In this document: piece after piece, positions 33,803-42,232 of the stretch | How the letters are laid out: every line of letters starts with the position of its first letter | Numbering within the stretch: position 1 is the stretch's first letter | DNA from: Muribaculaceae bacterium | Lineage (GTDB): Bacteria; Bacteroidota; Bacteroidia; Bacteroidales; Muribaculaceae | Length of the DNA: 45,214 bases | NCBI GenBank assembly: GCA_017454355.1 | Contig: JAFTDD010000078.1 | Coordinates: 1-45,214, forward strand | Reading direction: 5' to 3' | Translations under genes and position numbers: made by a program | Notes under the pieces: model-generated | The model's input: the letters and a program-made list of their open reading frames with translations, nothing else | Databases searched by the model: none | Told to the model about the DNA's origin: nothing

Positions 33803-35281
33803 ATGAGAAATACGTTTTTGATACTACTGTTGAGCATTACCGCCTTGACCGGCACAGCCACACCGGCGTTGGGCACCAACCGTAGAGCCGACATAAACCA
33901 CGACAATGAGTTGGACGTCGGCGACGTGAACACATTGCTTGATGAGATACTGTCGCCGTCGGCATCAAGTCCGATGCTTGACATCAATGAGGATGGCGCT
34001 GTTGATGTGGGAGATGTCAATATCATTCTGGAGCTGATACTCAACCCGGAGCCGTATTACAACCCGGCAGAGTACATTAGCGGCACACTGCCTGTGATGC
34101 ACATCGACACCGAGGGTTTCCACACCATCGACAGCAAAGAACATTATTGGCAAGCGACCTATTGGCTCGACCCAATGGGACAACCCGGTGTGGCTCCCAT
34201 CGGCGATGAGACCCACCCCCTGCCACTCCAGATTAAAGGTCGCGGCAATGCCTCGTGGCGCGACCACACGAAGAAACCTTACCGCATGAAGTTTGACAAG
34301 AAAGCCTCGCCGCTCGGTCTGCCGTCAAGCAAGCATTTTCTTCTTCTTCCGCGCGCCGATGAAGCCTCGCTGATGCTCGACGAGTTCGGCTTCGAGATTG
34401 GCAGGCGCATTAATCTGGGATACACTCCGCGGCAACTGCCGGTCGAACTGGTGCTGAACGGCGACTACGTGGGAGTGTACTTCATCTGCGAGAAAATCCG
34501 CGTGGACAAGAACCGCGTGGACATCACCGAGCAAAAGGATGGCGAGACGGCGGCCGATGCCATCACAGGCGGTTGGTTGTTTGAGATTGAGAACTATTGG
34601 TATGACGCGACATTCAGCATTCCGGAGAGGGAAAGCAACACGTTGTTTATCACAACCCACACGCCCGAGGTGCTGTCCGACGAACAGCTCAATTACATCA
34701 AGACGCTGCTGCTCAAAATGATTGACGCGGTTTACACCGAAGACAAGACCGACGAGACTTGGCAGAACTACATTGACATCGAGTCATTGGCCAAGTTCTA
34801 TATTATACAGGAGATGATGGACAATGTGGAATCCTTCAGTGGCTCATGCTTTATGTATAAAGACCACGGGGATGACACAAAAATCAAGTTCGGCCCGTTA
34901 TGGGACTTGAGTATGGCGCTTTATCGCGAGCGAACGGGCGGCGTAGTGGATAAGCCGTTTTACGACGTGAGCGAGAGTGAGTTGCTGTCTTCGTTCTGCA
35001 ACAACCACTTCATTCCGGAGATTGTCAAGTTCCCGTCCTTCCAGGCCAAGGTCCGGGAGATATGGAACGGTTTCTATTCCGAGCAATTCATGTCATCGTT
35101 GGGCGAGTATATCAACGCGTATTCAATGAGGTTCCGTGAGGCCGGAGCTTCCGACATCAGGCGTTGGCATCCCACGTGGAGCAACCACTACATTTATAGC
35201 GACAACGCAAAGAAAGATTTTTCACGACTGGAAGAAAGATGCCGATGGCTCGACAGCCAATGGAATGAGAACCACGACTGA
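33803..35281 (+). CDS. Secreted dockerin-CotH kinase-family protein
   Basis: 492 residues. Signal peptide 1-24. Residues 30-80 are a type I dockerin-like pair of calcium loops: DINHDNELDVGD (30-41) and DINEDGAVDVGD (60-71), each with Asp/Asn at positions 1, 3, 5, 9 and 12 and a following helix. Residues about 95-470 are CotH kinase-like: IKGRGNASW (144-152), KKPYRMKFDKK (157-167), ELVLNGDYVGVYFICEKI and KFGPLWDLSMA (362-372). CotH is an atypical, extracytoplasmic protein kinase in Bacillus. Its partner and substrate here are unknown; dockerins often anchor secreted proteins, but no cohesin gene is in the window. Confidence 0.88.
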   Translation: MRNTFLILLLSITALTGTATPALGTNRRADINHDNELDVGDVNTLLDEILSPSASSPMLDINEDGAVDVGDVNIILELILNPEPYYNPAEYISGTLPVMHIDTEGFHTIDSKEHYWQATYWLDPMGQPGVAPIGDETHPLPLQIKGRGNASWRDHTKKPYRMKFDKKASPLGLPSSKHFLLLPRADEASLMLDEFGFEIGRRINLGYTPRQLPVELVLNGDYVGVYFICEKIRVDKNRVDITEQKDGETAADAITGGWLFEIENYWYDATFSIPERESNTLFITTHTPEVLSDEQLNYIKTLLLKMIDAVYTEDKTDETWQNYIDIESLAKFYIIQEMMDNVESFSGSCFMYKDHGDDTKIKFGPLWDLSMALYRERTGGVVDKPFYDVSESELLSSFCNNHFIPEIVKFPSFQAKVREIWNGFYSEQFMSSLGEYINAYSMRFREAGASDIRRWHPTWSNHYIYSDNAKKDFSRLEERCRWLDSQWNENHD

Positions 35282-35341
35282 ATAATAATCGATACAGCCC
35301 GTCGTTATATAAATAGGCAACAATTTCAATAATCCACCGCC

Positions 35342-37009
35342 ATGTCTAAGAGAGTCATTAACCTGCTTGCCATCCTGGCTATGGGCATCGCCTGCGCCTC
35401 GCAGCTTGACGCAAAGCAGCGCCATATCACATTCAACGAAACCGGCGGCAATGTGACCGCCGTCCTGCGCTCGCGGCTGGCTGGTTTGACACGCGCCGAC
35501 ACAGTTTTCATCACCTTTGGCGAGGGCGATTATTATATCAACGGATCCGTCAACATTCTCCCGAACTCTGTCATCAGTGGGGCAGGCAAAGAACGCACGC
35601 GCATCCTGTTCAGCAACGACGGCTCGTTCCAAGGCGACTACCTCATCAACTTTGACGGCAAGAAAGGCCAAAGCATCAGCGTCGAGATCAGCGACCTCAG
35701 CCTCAACATGGTTCCCCACGACACATTGTGGCTGAAAGCGAATACTCCAAAGTACATCCTCAAGTTCATCAACGTTGACGGCGTGAAGATACATGACTTC
35801 AACAGCACGCTGTTCAACGCCCACACGACGACGATGGATTTTCGCGTGGCACACAACGTGATGATTGACCACTGCGAGCTTGTCAACCACAACAACAGCG
35901 ATGGCGGCGGCATCATCTGGCTGCGACGCGACAACCGGAATGTCACTATAACAAACAACAAACTCGTCAAATATGGCGACGACGAGATGCTCGCCATCTG
36001 GGAGGGCGGCGATGACACATCAGTCATGTGTCCCGAGAGCGGCTTGAAGGAGAATATCACCTTTGCCAACAATGAGGTGAGATTCGTCAAATGCCCTGGC
36101 GCGAAAGACATGATTTGCTCGGTCCAACTCGCTCTGTACAACTTTGGCACCGACAAGGGCACCCACATCCATTGGCGTAACATCGCCATCAGGGACAACA
36201 CTTTCTATTATGACTCACCGATACGCACCTGGCTGTCGATACGCTTCAATCAGACCGACACGCATGAGAACGTCAGTGTGACTGGCAACACCGTGACATA
36301 TACCGGGGCGGCAGGTTTTGAGGGCAACAGCCACAGCGACATTGAGGTGCACGACGCCGGCGCTACGGCCAATGAGGCAGTGGAGATTGCCGGCAACACA
36401 TTCCACAGCGCGATGCTGGTGAAAGACAAGTATGGCGGCAATGGCCACTATCACCTGATTATCGACGGGGCGACGGTCAATTATCACGACAACTCGCTTG
36501 ATGCGGCAACCGCGACAATCAACCAAAAAAACTACGGGCCCACTTTGTCATGGATTTTCGGAAAAGGAGGCGACCTCAGGCTGACGGACAACACCCTTGA
36601 TGGTATTGTCAAAATCGGCAAACTGGATGGTGGCGGGGACATCAGGCAAGTGAGAATCACGGCACGTGACAACACGTTTGCCGGTGACACAAGAATCTTT
36701 TGCCGTGGTGTAATCCGCGCCGACCTCGACTTCCGGAAGAACGTCTTCAACTCAACCAGTTATGAGGTCCTGCTGCAAGAGTTCGCCAAGGTCGGCACTC
36801 TCACGTTCAAGGATAATACGGTGAACGTGAGCCATCCCTATGGCGGTGTGCTGTTTGCCCACTACGACAAGAGCGCCGACATCCGCTCCATGCGCTTCGA
36901 GCGGCTTGAGGTGGGAGGCAACCGGCTGCGCGGCGTCAGCAGCCGCCAGTGGCTTCCGGATAGCATGAACACGGACAGTAAAAAACTGACAAGAGACTAC
37001 TATGAGTGA
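35342..37009 (+). CDS. Secreted right-handed parallel beta-helix protein
   Basis: 555 residues. Signal peptide 1-24 (LLAILAMGIACASQLDA). The rest shows the short repeating strand-turn pattern with Asn/Asp ladders of a parallel beta-helix, for example VRVAHNVMIDH-type coils as FRVAHNVMIDHCELVNH, RNVTITNNKLVKYGDDE, NITFANNEVRFV and NIAIRDNTFYYDS. Such proteins include polysaccharide lyases and C5-epimerases, but no diagnostic catalytic motif is recognised. The genomic place suggests it trims, epimerises or binds the exopolysaccharide. The end overlaps the next gene by 8 bp. Confidence 0.82.
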   Translation: MSKRVINLLAILAMGIACASQLDAKQRHITFNETGGNVTAVLRSRLAGLTRADTVFITFGEGDYYINGSVNILPNSVISGAGKERTRILFSNDGSFQGDYLINFDGKKGQSISVEISDLSLNMVPHDTLWLKANTPKYILKFINVDGVKIHDFNSTLFNAHTTTMDFRVAHNVMIDHCELVNHNNSDGGGIIWLRRDNRNVTITNNKLVKYGDDEMLAIWEGGDDTSVMCPESGLKENITFANNEVRFVKCPGAKDMICSVQLALYNFGTDKGTHIHWRNIAIRDNTFYYDSPIRTWLSIRFNQTDTHENVSVTGNTVTYTGAAGFEGNSHSDIEVHDAGATANEAVEIAGNTFHSAMLVKDKYGGNGHYHLIIDGATVNYHDNSLDAATATINQKNYGPTLSWIFGKGGDLRLTDNTLDGIVKIGKLDGGGDIRQVRITARDNTFAGDTRIFCRGVIRADLDFRKNVFNSTSYEVLLQEFAKVGTLTFKDNTVNVSHPYGGVLFAHYDKSADIRSMRFERLEVGGNRLRGVSSRQWLPDSMNTDSKKLTRDYYE

Positions 37010-38150
37010 ACGGCAAGACTATACCGGCAGGAAACGGCTGCTGTTGCTGATGGACACAATGGGCGGCGGCGGAGCCGAGAAAAGCATTCTTGAGGTGATG
37101 AAGCGCCTGCCACCAACTCGATTTGACGTTGACCTGATACTATACCTCAACAAAGGCGTGCACTTGGCCGATATTCCGGCTCATGTGCATGTGAGCAGCG
37201 TCTACCCTGATGGAGAGAAACGACTGTTCGAAAAAGTATTGTTCCACTCACCGTGGCGCGAGCGTTACGAGGCTCACAAAACGCGCCGCCTTGTGGGTGA
37301 CAAACGATATGATGCGGTTATCTCATTTATGGAGGGACCGTCGGCTGCCATACATCGCTATGTGGCGGACCGCGCGGAGCGCAACATCACATGGGTTCAC
37401 ATCGACATGGCCGAATGCCACTGGAGCCGTGAGTTCTTCAGGAGCGACGACGATGAGCGTCGGTTTTACAACTGCGTTGACCACATCGTCTTTGTCTCAC
37501 AAGACGCCATGGCCAAATTTATATACGATGTGAACACACCTCGCAACTGCATATATAATATGGTTGACGCTGAGGCCATCCGCAGCCGCTCCCGTGAGTT
37601 TGTGCCAAAAAAGTCCCGTTTCACCATCAGTTTCATTGGCCGCTTAGTACCACACAAGCACGCGGAACGTCTGTTGGAAGCGGTGTCGCTGCTCAAGCGC
37701 CGCGACATAGATGTTGAAGGCTGGGTGCTGGGACAGGGCGAGATGCGCGAGCAACTCGAGGCACTTGCCGCCACACTCGGCATCAGCGACCGCGTCACTT
37801 TCCACGGCTTCCAAAGCAACCCCTATCCATTTATCGCCGCCACCGATGTCCTGTGCATCACCAGCGATGCCGAGGGGCTGCCCATCGTCGTCCAGGAAGC
37901 CATGACCCTCGGCACGCCAATCGTGTCAACACGTTGCGCCGGCATGAACGAAGCCATCTGCGATGGCGCGGGCATCTTTGTAGACAGCACACCGGTCGCT
38001 TTTGCCGATGCCGTAGAAAAACTATTCAAGAACCCTGCATTGCGCGATACCATCACCGATGCCGCACGCCGCCGCATGACAATGTTTGACCCGGAAAATA
38101 TCATGCGTCAAATAGAAACTCTCATCACAGGCGGCCCAGCAGGCGCTTAA
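37002..38150 (+). CDS. Glycosyltransferase family 4
   Basis: 382 residues, GT-B fold. N-terminal MDTMGGGGAEKSILEVMKRL with the nucleotide-sugar-binding glycine loop, C-terminal domain start ISFIGRLVPHKHAERLLEA, and the E-x7-E motif in DAEGLPIVVQEAMTLGTPIV. It is the last gene of the + strand exopolysaccharide operon; the start overlaps the preceding stop by 8 bp. Its 3' end overlaps the convergent glycosyltransferase gene by 26 bp (38125-38150). Confidence 0.93.
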   Translation: MSERQDYTGRKRLLLLMDTMGGGGAEKSILEVMKRLPPTRFDVDLILYLNKGVHLADIPAHVHVSSVYPDGEKRLFEKVLFHSPWRERYEAHKTRRLVGDKRYDAVISFMEGPSAAIHRYVADRAERNITWVHIDMAECHWSREFFRSDDDERRFYNCVDHIVFVSQDAMAKFIYDVNTPRNCIYNMVDAEAIRSRSREFVPKKSRFTISFIGRLVPHKHAERLLEAVSLLKRRDIDVEGWVLGQGEMREQLEALAATLGISDRVTFHGFQSNPYPFIAATDVLCITSDAEGLPIVVQEAMTLGTPIVSTRCAGMNEAICDGAGIFVDSTPVAFADAVEKLFKNPALRDTITDAARRRMTMFDPENIMRQIETLITGGPAGA

Positions 38151-39090
38151 CCAGGCGGTTGGTGCCAATAAGACCGCGACGCAGGGTATTGTTGCACAGC
38201 AGCGCCTGCAGCACCTTGTACTTCGGCCGCAACTCACTCTTGGGAATGGCGCGCAGGCGCGCCACCCACGGGTCAGACGGGTCAACCTCGCGGGCATAGA
38301 AGCCCACGTAATGCAATTTCATCTCATCAAGGGCACGGCTCACCTCGGGCAGCAAGCCGGCCTCGGCCAACGTGGGCTCGAGTTCATCGAAGAAAGCGTG
38401 GATTAATTCTTGGGTGTAGAACGTGCCCTGCGCCGTGAGTGAGTTGGGGTTGAAATAGTATTCATACACCGGAGCATCTGTCATTCCAACACGCCGCGAA
38501 GAAAGTACCAACCGGAAGTTGGTGATGATATCCTCGCTGGGCAGACGCACCGTCGCCGGCGGGAACATCGCGTCCAAGTCTCGCCACAACTCATGGCGGC
38601 TGAAACACATCCCTCCATAATACTGGAAACTCTGGTCAAGCATGAGGTCGACCATCTCGCGCGGTGTGGCCACCTCGCGCCCGGGACGCGGAGCGATCTC
38701 GAAGCGTTTGTCGCCGATGATGCGCGTGAAGCCGGGGTAGACCACATCTAAATCCTCGGTTATGGCGAAATCATACATCAGCCGCAGGCCGTCCGGGGCG
38801 AGCGTGTCGTCGCTGTCGAGGTGCATGTGGTACTCGCCCGTGGCCACACGCTGGCCGCTCTTGCGGGCCTCGGCCAGGCCGCGGTTCTCCTGATGGATGA
38901 CGCGGAAGCGCGGGTCGGCGGCCGCAGCCGCGTCGGCGATGGCGCCGGCGCCGTCGGGCGAGCCGTCGTCAACGAGGATGCCCTCGAAGTCTTGAAGAGA
39001 CTGAGCCCGCAGGCTGTCGATGGTGCGCCGCAGCGTGGCCTCGGTGCGATAAATCGGCACGATCACCGATACTTTGGGACGTGTTTCCAT
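38125..39090 (-). CDS. Glycosyltransferase family 2
   Basis: 321 residues, GT-A fold. N-terminal VSVIVPIYRTEATLRRTIDS, nucleotide-binding VDDGSPDG (Asp41/Asp42) and metal-binding DSD motif at Asp92-Asp94 in HLDSDD. An inverting transferase probably acting on the same repeat unit as the operon it faces. On the - strand its ATG overlaps the stop of the PIN-domain gene by one base (TAATG), so it is translated from the toxin-antitoxin mRNA. Confidence 0.93.
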   Translation of the reverse strand: METRPKVSVIVPIYRTEATLRRTIDSLRAQSLQDFEGILVDDGSPDGAGAIADAAAAADPRFRVIHQENRGLAEARKSGQRVATGEYHMHLDSDDTLAPDGLRLMYDFAITEDLDVVYPGFTRIIGDKRFEIAPRPGREVATPREMVDLMLDQSFQYYGGMCFSRHELWRDLDAMFPPATVRLPSEDIITNFRLVLSSRRVGMTDAPVYEYYFNPNSLTAQGTFYTQELIHAFFDELEPTLAEAGLLPEVSRALDEMKLHYVGFYAREVDPSDPWVARLRAIPKSELRPKYKVLQALLCNNTLRRGLIGTNRLVKRLLGRL

Positions 39091-39515
39091 TATTGTTCCT
39101 GCTTGTACTCAAATCCCAGAAGGAATTCCTCAGACGTTAATACAGGCACATCACAAAACTGATGAAAATCCCTCTTATTATTTGTCACAATCACATCACA
39201 ACCACCGGCCTTGGCACACTGATATTGCAACATATCCTCGAAATCTTTTACTTTGGTTCCAAGCCCTAAATCAAGTTGTGACGCATCACACGGCAAGACT
39301 TCCACTGGTTGCCGCATCAAACTGATTAAGTTATAAATTTCATCAACAGAATGATGCCGCAATATATATCCCATATTTGCATATGAAAGATAGGACGCCG
39401 CAAGTTCTATCAATCCTTGCTGGCCCAGTTCTAAAATATTCTCGGCATAGTCTGCCTTATCGCGATCAAGAGCACAGTCCAGCAAGATATTGGTGTCAAG
39501 AAAAACCCGTTTCAT
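39090..39515 (-). CDS. PIN-domain toxin (VapC-like ribonuclease)
   Basis: 141 residues, normal for PIN toxins. Acidic active-site candidates: Asp7 in RVFLDTNI, Asp91/Glu93/Asp94 in KDFEDML, and Asp107 and Asp116 in DVIVTNNKRDF. These would bind Mg/Mn and cut RNA. The antitoxin-like gene precedes it with a 4-bp overlap (ATGA). Downstream it is coupled to the family 2 glycosyltransferase. Confidence 0.92.
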   Translation of the reverse strand: MKRVFLDTNILLDCALDRDKADYAENILELGQQGLIELAASYLSYANMGYILRHHSVDEIYNLISLMRQPVEVLPCDASQLDLGLGTKVKDFEDMLQYQCAKAGGCDVIVTNNKRDFHQFCDVPVLTSEEFLLGFEYKQEQ

Positions 39516-39784
39516 TTGCGCAGAATATATTGAGTGCGTTCGTCTGCAAGATCTTCCTCATTCAATTTGATGCAGCCCCGCAACCGGTGTATTTCGGGAG
39601 AGACCCGCAACCCTTTATACTTTTCGCGTATCTCTTCCTCTGCCGACATTTGCCGGGCGGAGCGCTCAATCTGCTCTGTAATATACATTACCACTATCTG
39701 CTTCTGCTCAACTGTCATTTCATTCAGCAATTGCAAATAGGGGGCGATTGGAGTTTCCGAAATTCTTTGCGCTAATGTTGCCAT
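39512..39784 (-). CDS. Antitoxin-like protein of the PIN module
   Basis: 90 residues from the ATG at 39784; the frame is open to 39931 but that part lies over the promoter and is not protein-like. Helical and charged: MATLAQRISETP, LLNEMTVEQKQIVVMYITEQ, then EEEIREKYKGLRVS. It does not clearly match a named DNA-binding fold, but resembles short antitoxins paired with PIN toxins in Bacteroidota. The promoter directly upstream may be self-regulated. Confidence 0.8.
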   Translation of the reverse strand: MATLAQRISETPIAPYLQLLNEMTVEQKQIVVMYITEQIERSARQMSAEEEIREKYKGLRVSPEIHRLRGCIKLNEEDLADERTQYILRK

Positions 39785-39810
39785 ATTCTTTTCTTTTTTG
39801 TTTGATAATG

Positions 39811-39841
39811 CAAAGTTACAAATTAATCGGAATACGACAAA
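39811..39841 (-). promoter_or_regulatory. Promoter of the antitoxin-toxin-glycosyltransferase operon
   Basis: On the - strand: -33 TTTG (39841-39838), 19-nt spacer, -7 TAACTTTG (39818-39811), 27 bp before the start codon at 39784. Almost perfect Bacteroidota promoter; it also fixes the antitoxin start. Confidence 0.85.
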
Positions 39842-39942
39842 ATAGTGGAGGGGAAATGGTAATATCAGGCATTTTGAATTGTTAATTTTTGTAACTTTTT
39901 GCTCAAAATCGTGTTTTTGCGTGTTTTTCACGCTTTTTCAGG

Positions 39943-39972
39943 TTTGTGATGTGTAATGTGATTGTAATTTTG
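39943..39972 (+). promoter_or_regulatory. Promoter of the FadL-type porin gene
   Basis: -33 TTTG (39943-39946), 18-nt spacer, -7 TAATTTTG (39965-39972), about 40 bp before the ATG at 40012. It rules out the in-frame ATG at 39946, which overlaps the promoter. Confidence 0.75.
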
Positions 39973-40011
39973 CACCGCGATTTCCAAATAACGGTAAACT
40001 TTTTTACGACT

Positions 40012-41493
40012 ATGAAGAGAATATTTATCGCGGCAATATTGCTCACTGCCGCAACAAGCGGCGCGATGGCCGGCGGCCTGCTGCACAACACCAATCAGAG
40101 TGTCGCCTGGCAGCGCATGATGGCCCGCGGCGCCACCAACGAGATCGACGCCGTTTTCAGCAACCCGGCCGGCACGGCGTTTATCGAGCACGAGGGCTGG
40201 ACGCTCTCGCTCAACATCCAGAGTGCCTTCCAGACCCGCGATGTCGAGACGTCCTTCCCGATGTTTGCCTACACCAACGCCGACCACTCCACCTGGCGCG
40301 AATACAACGGCAAGGCCACCGCACCGGTTATTCCCAGCCTCTACGCCGTGTATAAGCGCAATCGTTGGGCGGCGAGCGCCTTCTTCGGCATTATCGGCGG
40401 CGGCGGCAAGTGCAACTTTGAGGACGGTCTGTCGCTGTTTGACGCTTCGGTGATGGCCGGCATCTACAGCAAGACGGCCCAGATGCTGGCCTCGCAGCCA
40501 AGCCTGAAGGCGTTGCTGGATGCCGACGCCCTCACTCCGGACATGTACTCGATCAACTCGTCGATGAAGGGCCGCCAGTACATCTTCGGCGGACAACTGG
40601 GCGGCGCGTACCAGATCACGAAGAACCTGAGCGCGTTCGCCGGACTGCGCGTCAACTACTTCAACGGCAACTACAAGGGTCACGTGAAAGCGAGCCTGAG
40701 CAGCGCTTTGACGCAGAAGGCCGCCGCGGCAATCGCAGCCTTGCCGGCCGAGCAGCAGGCGGCCTACCTGCCGCTGGTGCAGAAAATCGGCGCGGAGGGC
40801 GGCTTGACAAACATCGCGCTCAACACCGACCAGACCGGCTGGGGTGTCACCCCCATCCTCGGCGTGAACTTCAGGTGGAAAGGCCTCACTCTGGCCGCGA
40901 AATATGAGTTCAAGACCAACCTCAACATCGAGAACAACACCAAGGAACTCGTCACCGAGGCCCTGGGTGAGCACTCCGACGACTTGTCGGCCTCTATGGA
41001 GCCCTACAAACACGGCGTGAACACTCCCAACGACCTGCCCAGCGTGCTTTATCTGGCCGCCGGATATGAGATTTTGCCCAAGAAACTGCGCGCCGCCGTG
41101 GAGTATCACTTCTACGACGACAAGCACGCGGGCATGGCCGGCGACAAGCAGAAGTTCCTCACCCACGGCACCCACGAGATTTTGGCTGGTGTGGAGTGGG
41201 ACATCAACCGCATCTTCACCGTCAGCGCCGGCTTCCAGAACACCGACTACGGCCTGAGCGACGACTTCCAAAGCCACACCTCGTTTGCCTGCGACAGCTA
41301 CTCGCTGGGCTTTGGCGGCGCGGTGAACATCAATAGCCACATGCGCCTCAACGTGGGCTACTTCTTCACCAACTACAAGAAGTACACCCGCACCCAGGAG
41401 CACTACCTCAACAACCCGGCGATGCCCGCCGGCACCGATATCTTCAAGCGCACCAACAAAGTGTTTGGCATCGGCCTCGACTACAAATTCTAA
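40012..41493 (+). CDS. FadL/OmpP1-type outer-membrane transport protein
   Basis: 493 residues. Signal peptide 1-20 (RIFIAAILLTAATSGAMA). The mature start has the family pattern: Gly/Asn-rich region with WQRMMARGATNEIDAVFSNP and GTAFIEHEGWTLSLNIQSAF, then many amphipathic strands and a C-terminal barrel strand KVFGIGLDYKF ending in Phe. FadL relatives import hydrophobic compounds such as long-chain fatty acids. It stands alone on the + strand with its own promoter; the next gene is separated by a repeat-rich gap. Confidence 0.9.
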   Translation: MKRIFIAAILLTAATSGAMAGGLLHNTNQSVAWQRMMARGATNEIDAVFSNPAGTAFIEHEGWTLSLNIQSAFQTRDVETSFPMFAYTNADHSTWREYNGKATAPVIPSLYAVYKRNRWAASAFFGIIGGGGKCNFEDGLSLFDASVMAGIYSKTAQMLASQPSLKALLDADALTPDMYSINSSMKGRQYIFGGQLGGAYQITKNLSAFAGLRVNYFNGNYKGHVKASLSSALTQKAAAAIAALPAEQQAAYLPLVQKIGAEGGLTNIALNTDQTGWGVTPILGVNFRWKGLTLAAKYEFKTNLNIENNTKELVTEALGEHSDDLSASMEPYKHGVNTPNDLPSVLYLAAGYEILPKKLRAAVEYHFYDDKHAGMAGDKQKFLTHGTHEILAGVEWDINRIFTVSAGFQNTDYGLSDDFQSHTSFACDSYSLGFGGAVNINSHMRLNVGYFFTNYKKYTRTQEHYLNNPAMPAGTDIFKRTNKVFGIGLDYKF

Positions 41494-41524
41494 AACTCAA
41501 TTCCGCTGGGCTCGATATTTCCCT

Positions 41525-41640
41525 CTCGAAAATTCTCGAAAATTTCTCACGTAAAATCCGTAAAATTTATCGTAAAATAACGTAAATAAATATTTTACGG
41601 ATTTTACGTGAGTATTTTACGGATTTTATGTGAAGTAATT
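41525..41640. repeat. Spacer with 21-bp perfect inverted repeat and decamer words
   Basis: Within the 330-bp gap 41494-41823. Left arm 41546-41566 and right arm 41592-41612 are perfect reverse complements (21 bp, 25-bp loop), built of the words CACGTAAAATCCGTAAAAT and its complement. A partial third arm, TATTTTACGGATTTTATGTG, follows at 41613-41632. Period-10 TTCTCGAAAA words precede it (41524-41544). It could act as terminator for the FadL-type gene, but its word family also appears at the left end of the window. The rest of the gap is AT-rich, with a promoter near its end. Confidence 0.78.
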
Positions 41641-41743
41641 ATTTTCGAAAATTTAAGAAAATTTTCGTGAGAATATTCAAGATTGCGGATTTAATGCGCT
41701 TGACGAATCTGCCTAAAAAAGACACCGAAATACGCAATAAATT

Positions 41744-41773
41744 TTTGTGTTTTGCGATTTTTGTGTAACTTTG
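41744..41773 (+). promoter_or_regulatory. Promoter of the DUF3127 gene
   Basis: -33 TTTG (41744-41747), 18-nt spacer, -7 TAACTTTG (41766-41773), about 50 bp before the ATG at 41824. Confidence 0.8.
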
Positions 41774-41823
41774 CGGTCTATAACAACTGATAATAACATT
41801 AACATTTTTATCAACAATAGACA

Positions 41824-42225
41824 ATGGAAGTTAAAGGAAAGATCGTCCGCAAGTTTGATTTACAGAGCGGTGTGGGCAAGGCCTCCGGCAAGGAGTGGAA
41901 GAAACAGGAATACCTAATTGACGTCACCGAGGATGGCGCACAATATCCCAAGCAGTTTGTGTTCCATTTCTTTGGCGACCGCGTTAACGAGAACAATCTT
42001 GAGCCGGGCGATGTGGTGACTTTGTCGTTTGACATCGAGAGCCGCGAATATAACGGCCGTTGGTACACCGACGTGCGTGCCTGGCGTGCCCAGAAGGAAG
42101 ATGGCACCGCACCCGCCACGTCACAGGCTCCGGCTGCCGCCATCGACCCCGCCGCACCCGGTCTTGACAACATTCCCGCCGACCTCAGCAGCGACAGCGG
42201 CACCGGCGACGACCTGCCATTCTAA
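41824..42225 (+). CDS. DUF3127 domain-containing protein (OB-fold-like)
   Basis: 133 residues. N-terminal MEVKGKIVRKFDLQSGVGKA, then KEWKKQEYLIDV, VFHFFGDRV and SFDIESREYNGRWYTDVRAW form an OB-like domain (1-85) typical of DUF3127 in Bacteroidota. The C-terminal tail is Pro/Ala-rich and ends DDLPF, recalling the acidic-hydrophobic tail of single-stranded DNA-binding proteins. A nucleic-acid-binding role is plausible but unproven. Seven bases separate it from the next gene. Confidence 0.88.
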   Translation: MEVKGKIVRKFDLQSGVGKASGKEWKKQEYLIDVTEDGAQYPKQFVFHFFGDRVNENNLEPGDVVTLSFDIESREYNGRWYTDVRAWRAQKEDGTAPATSQAPAAAIDPAAPGLDNIPADLSSDSGTGDDLPF

Positions 42226-42232
42226 AAAAAGC

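Noticed and set aside
39919..39938. Small hairpin GCGTG-TTTTT-CACGC followed by TTTTT
   Set aside because: It resembles a terminator on the + strand, but no gene or promoter on that strand lies upstream in the gap; the stem is only 5 bp.
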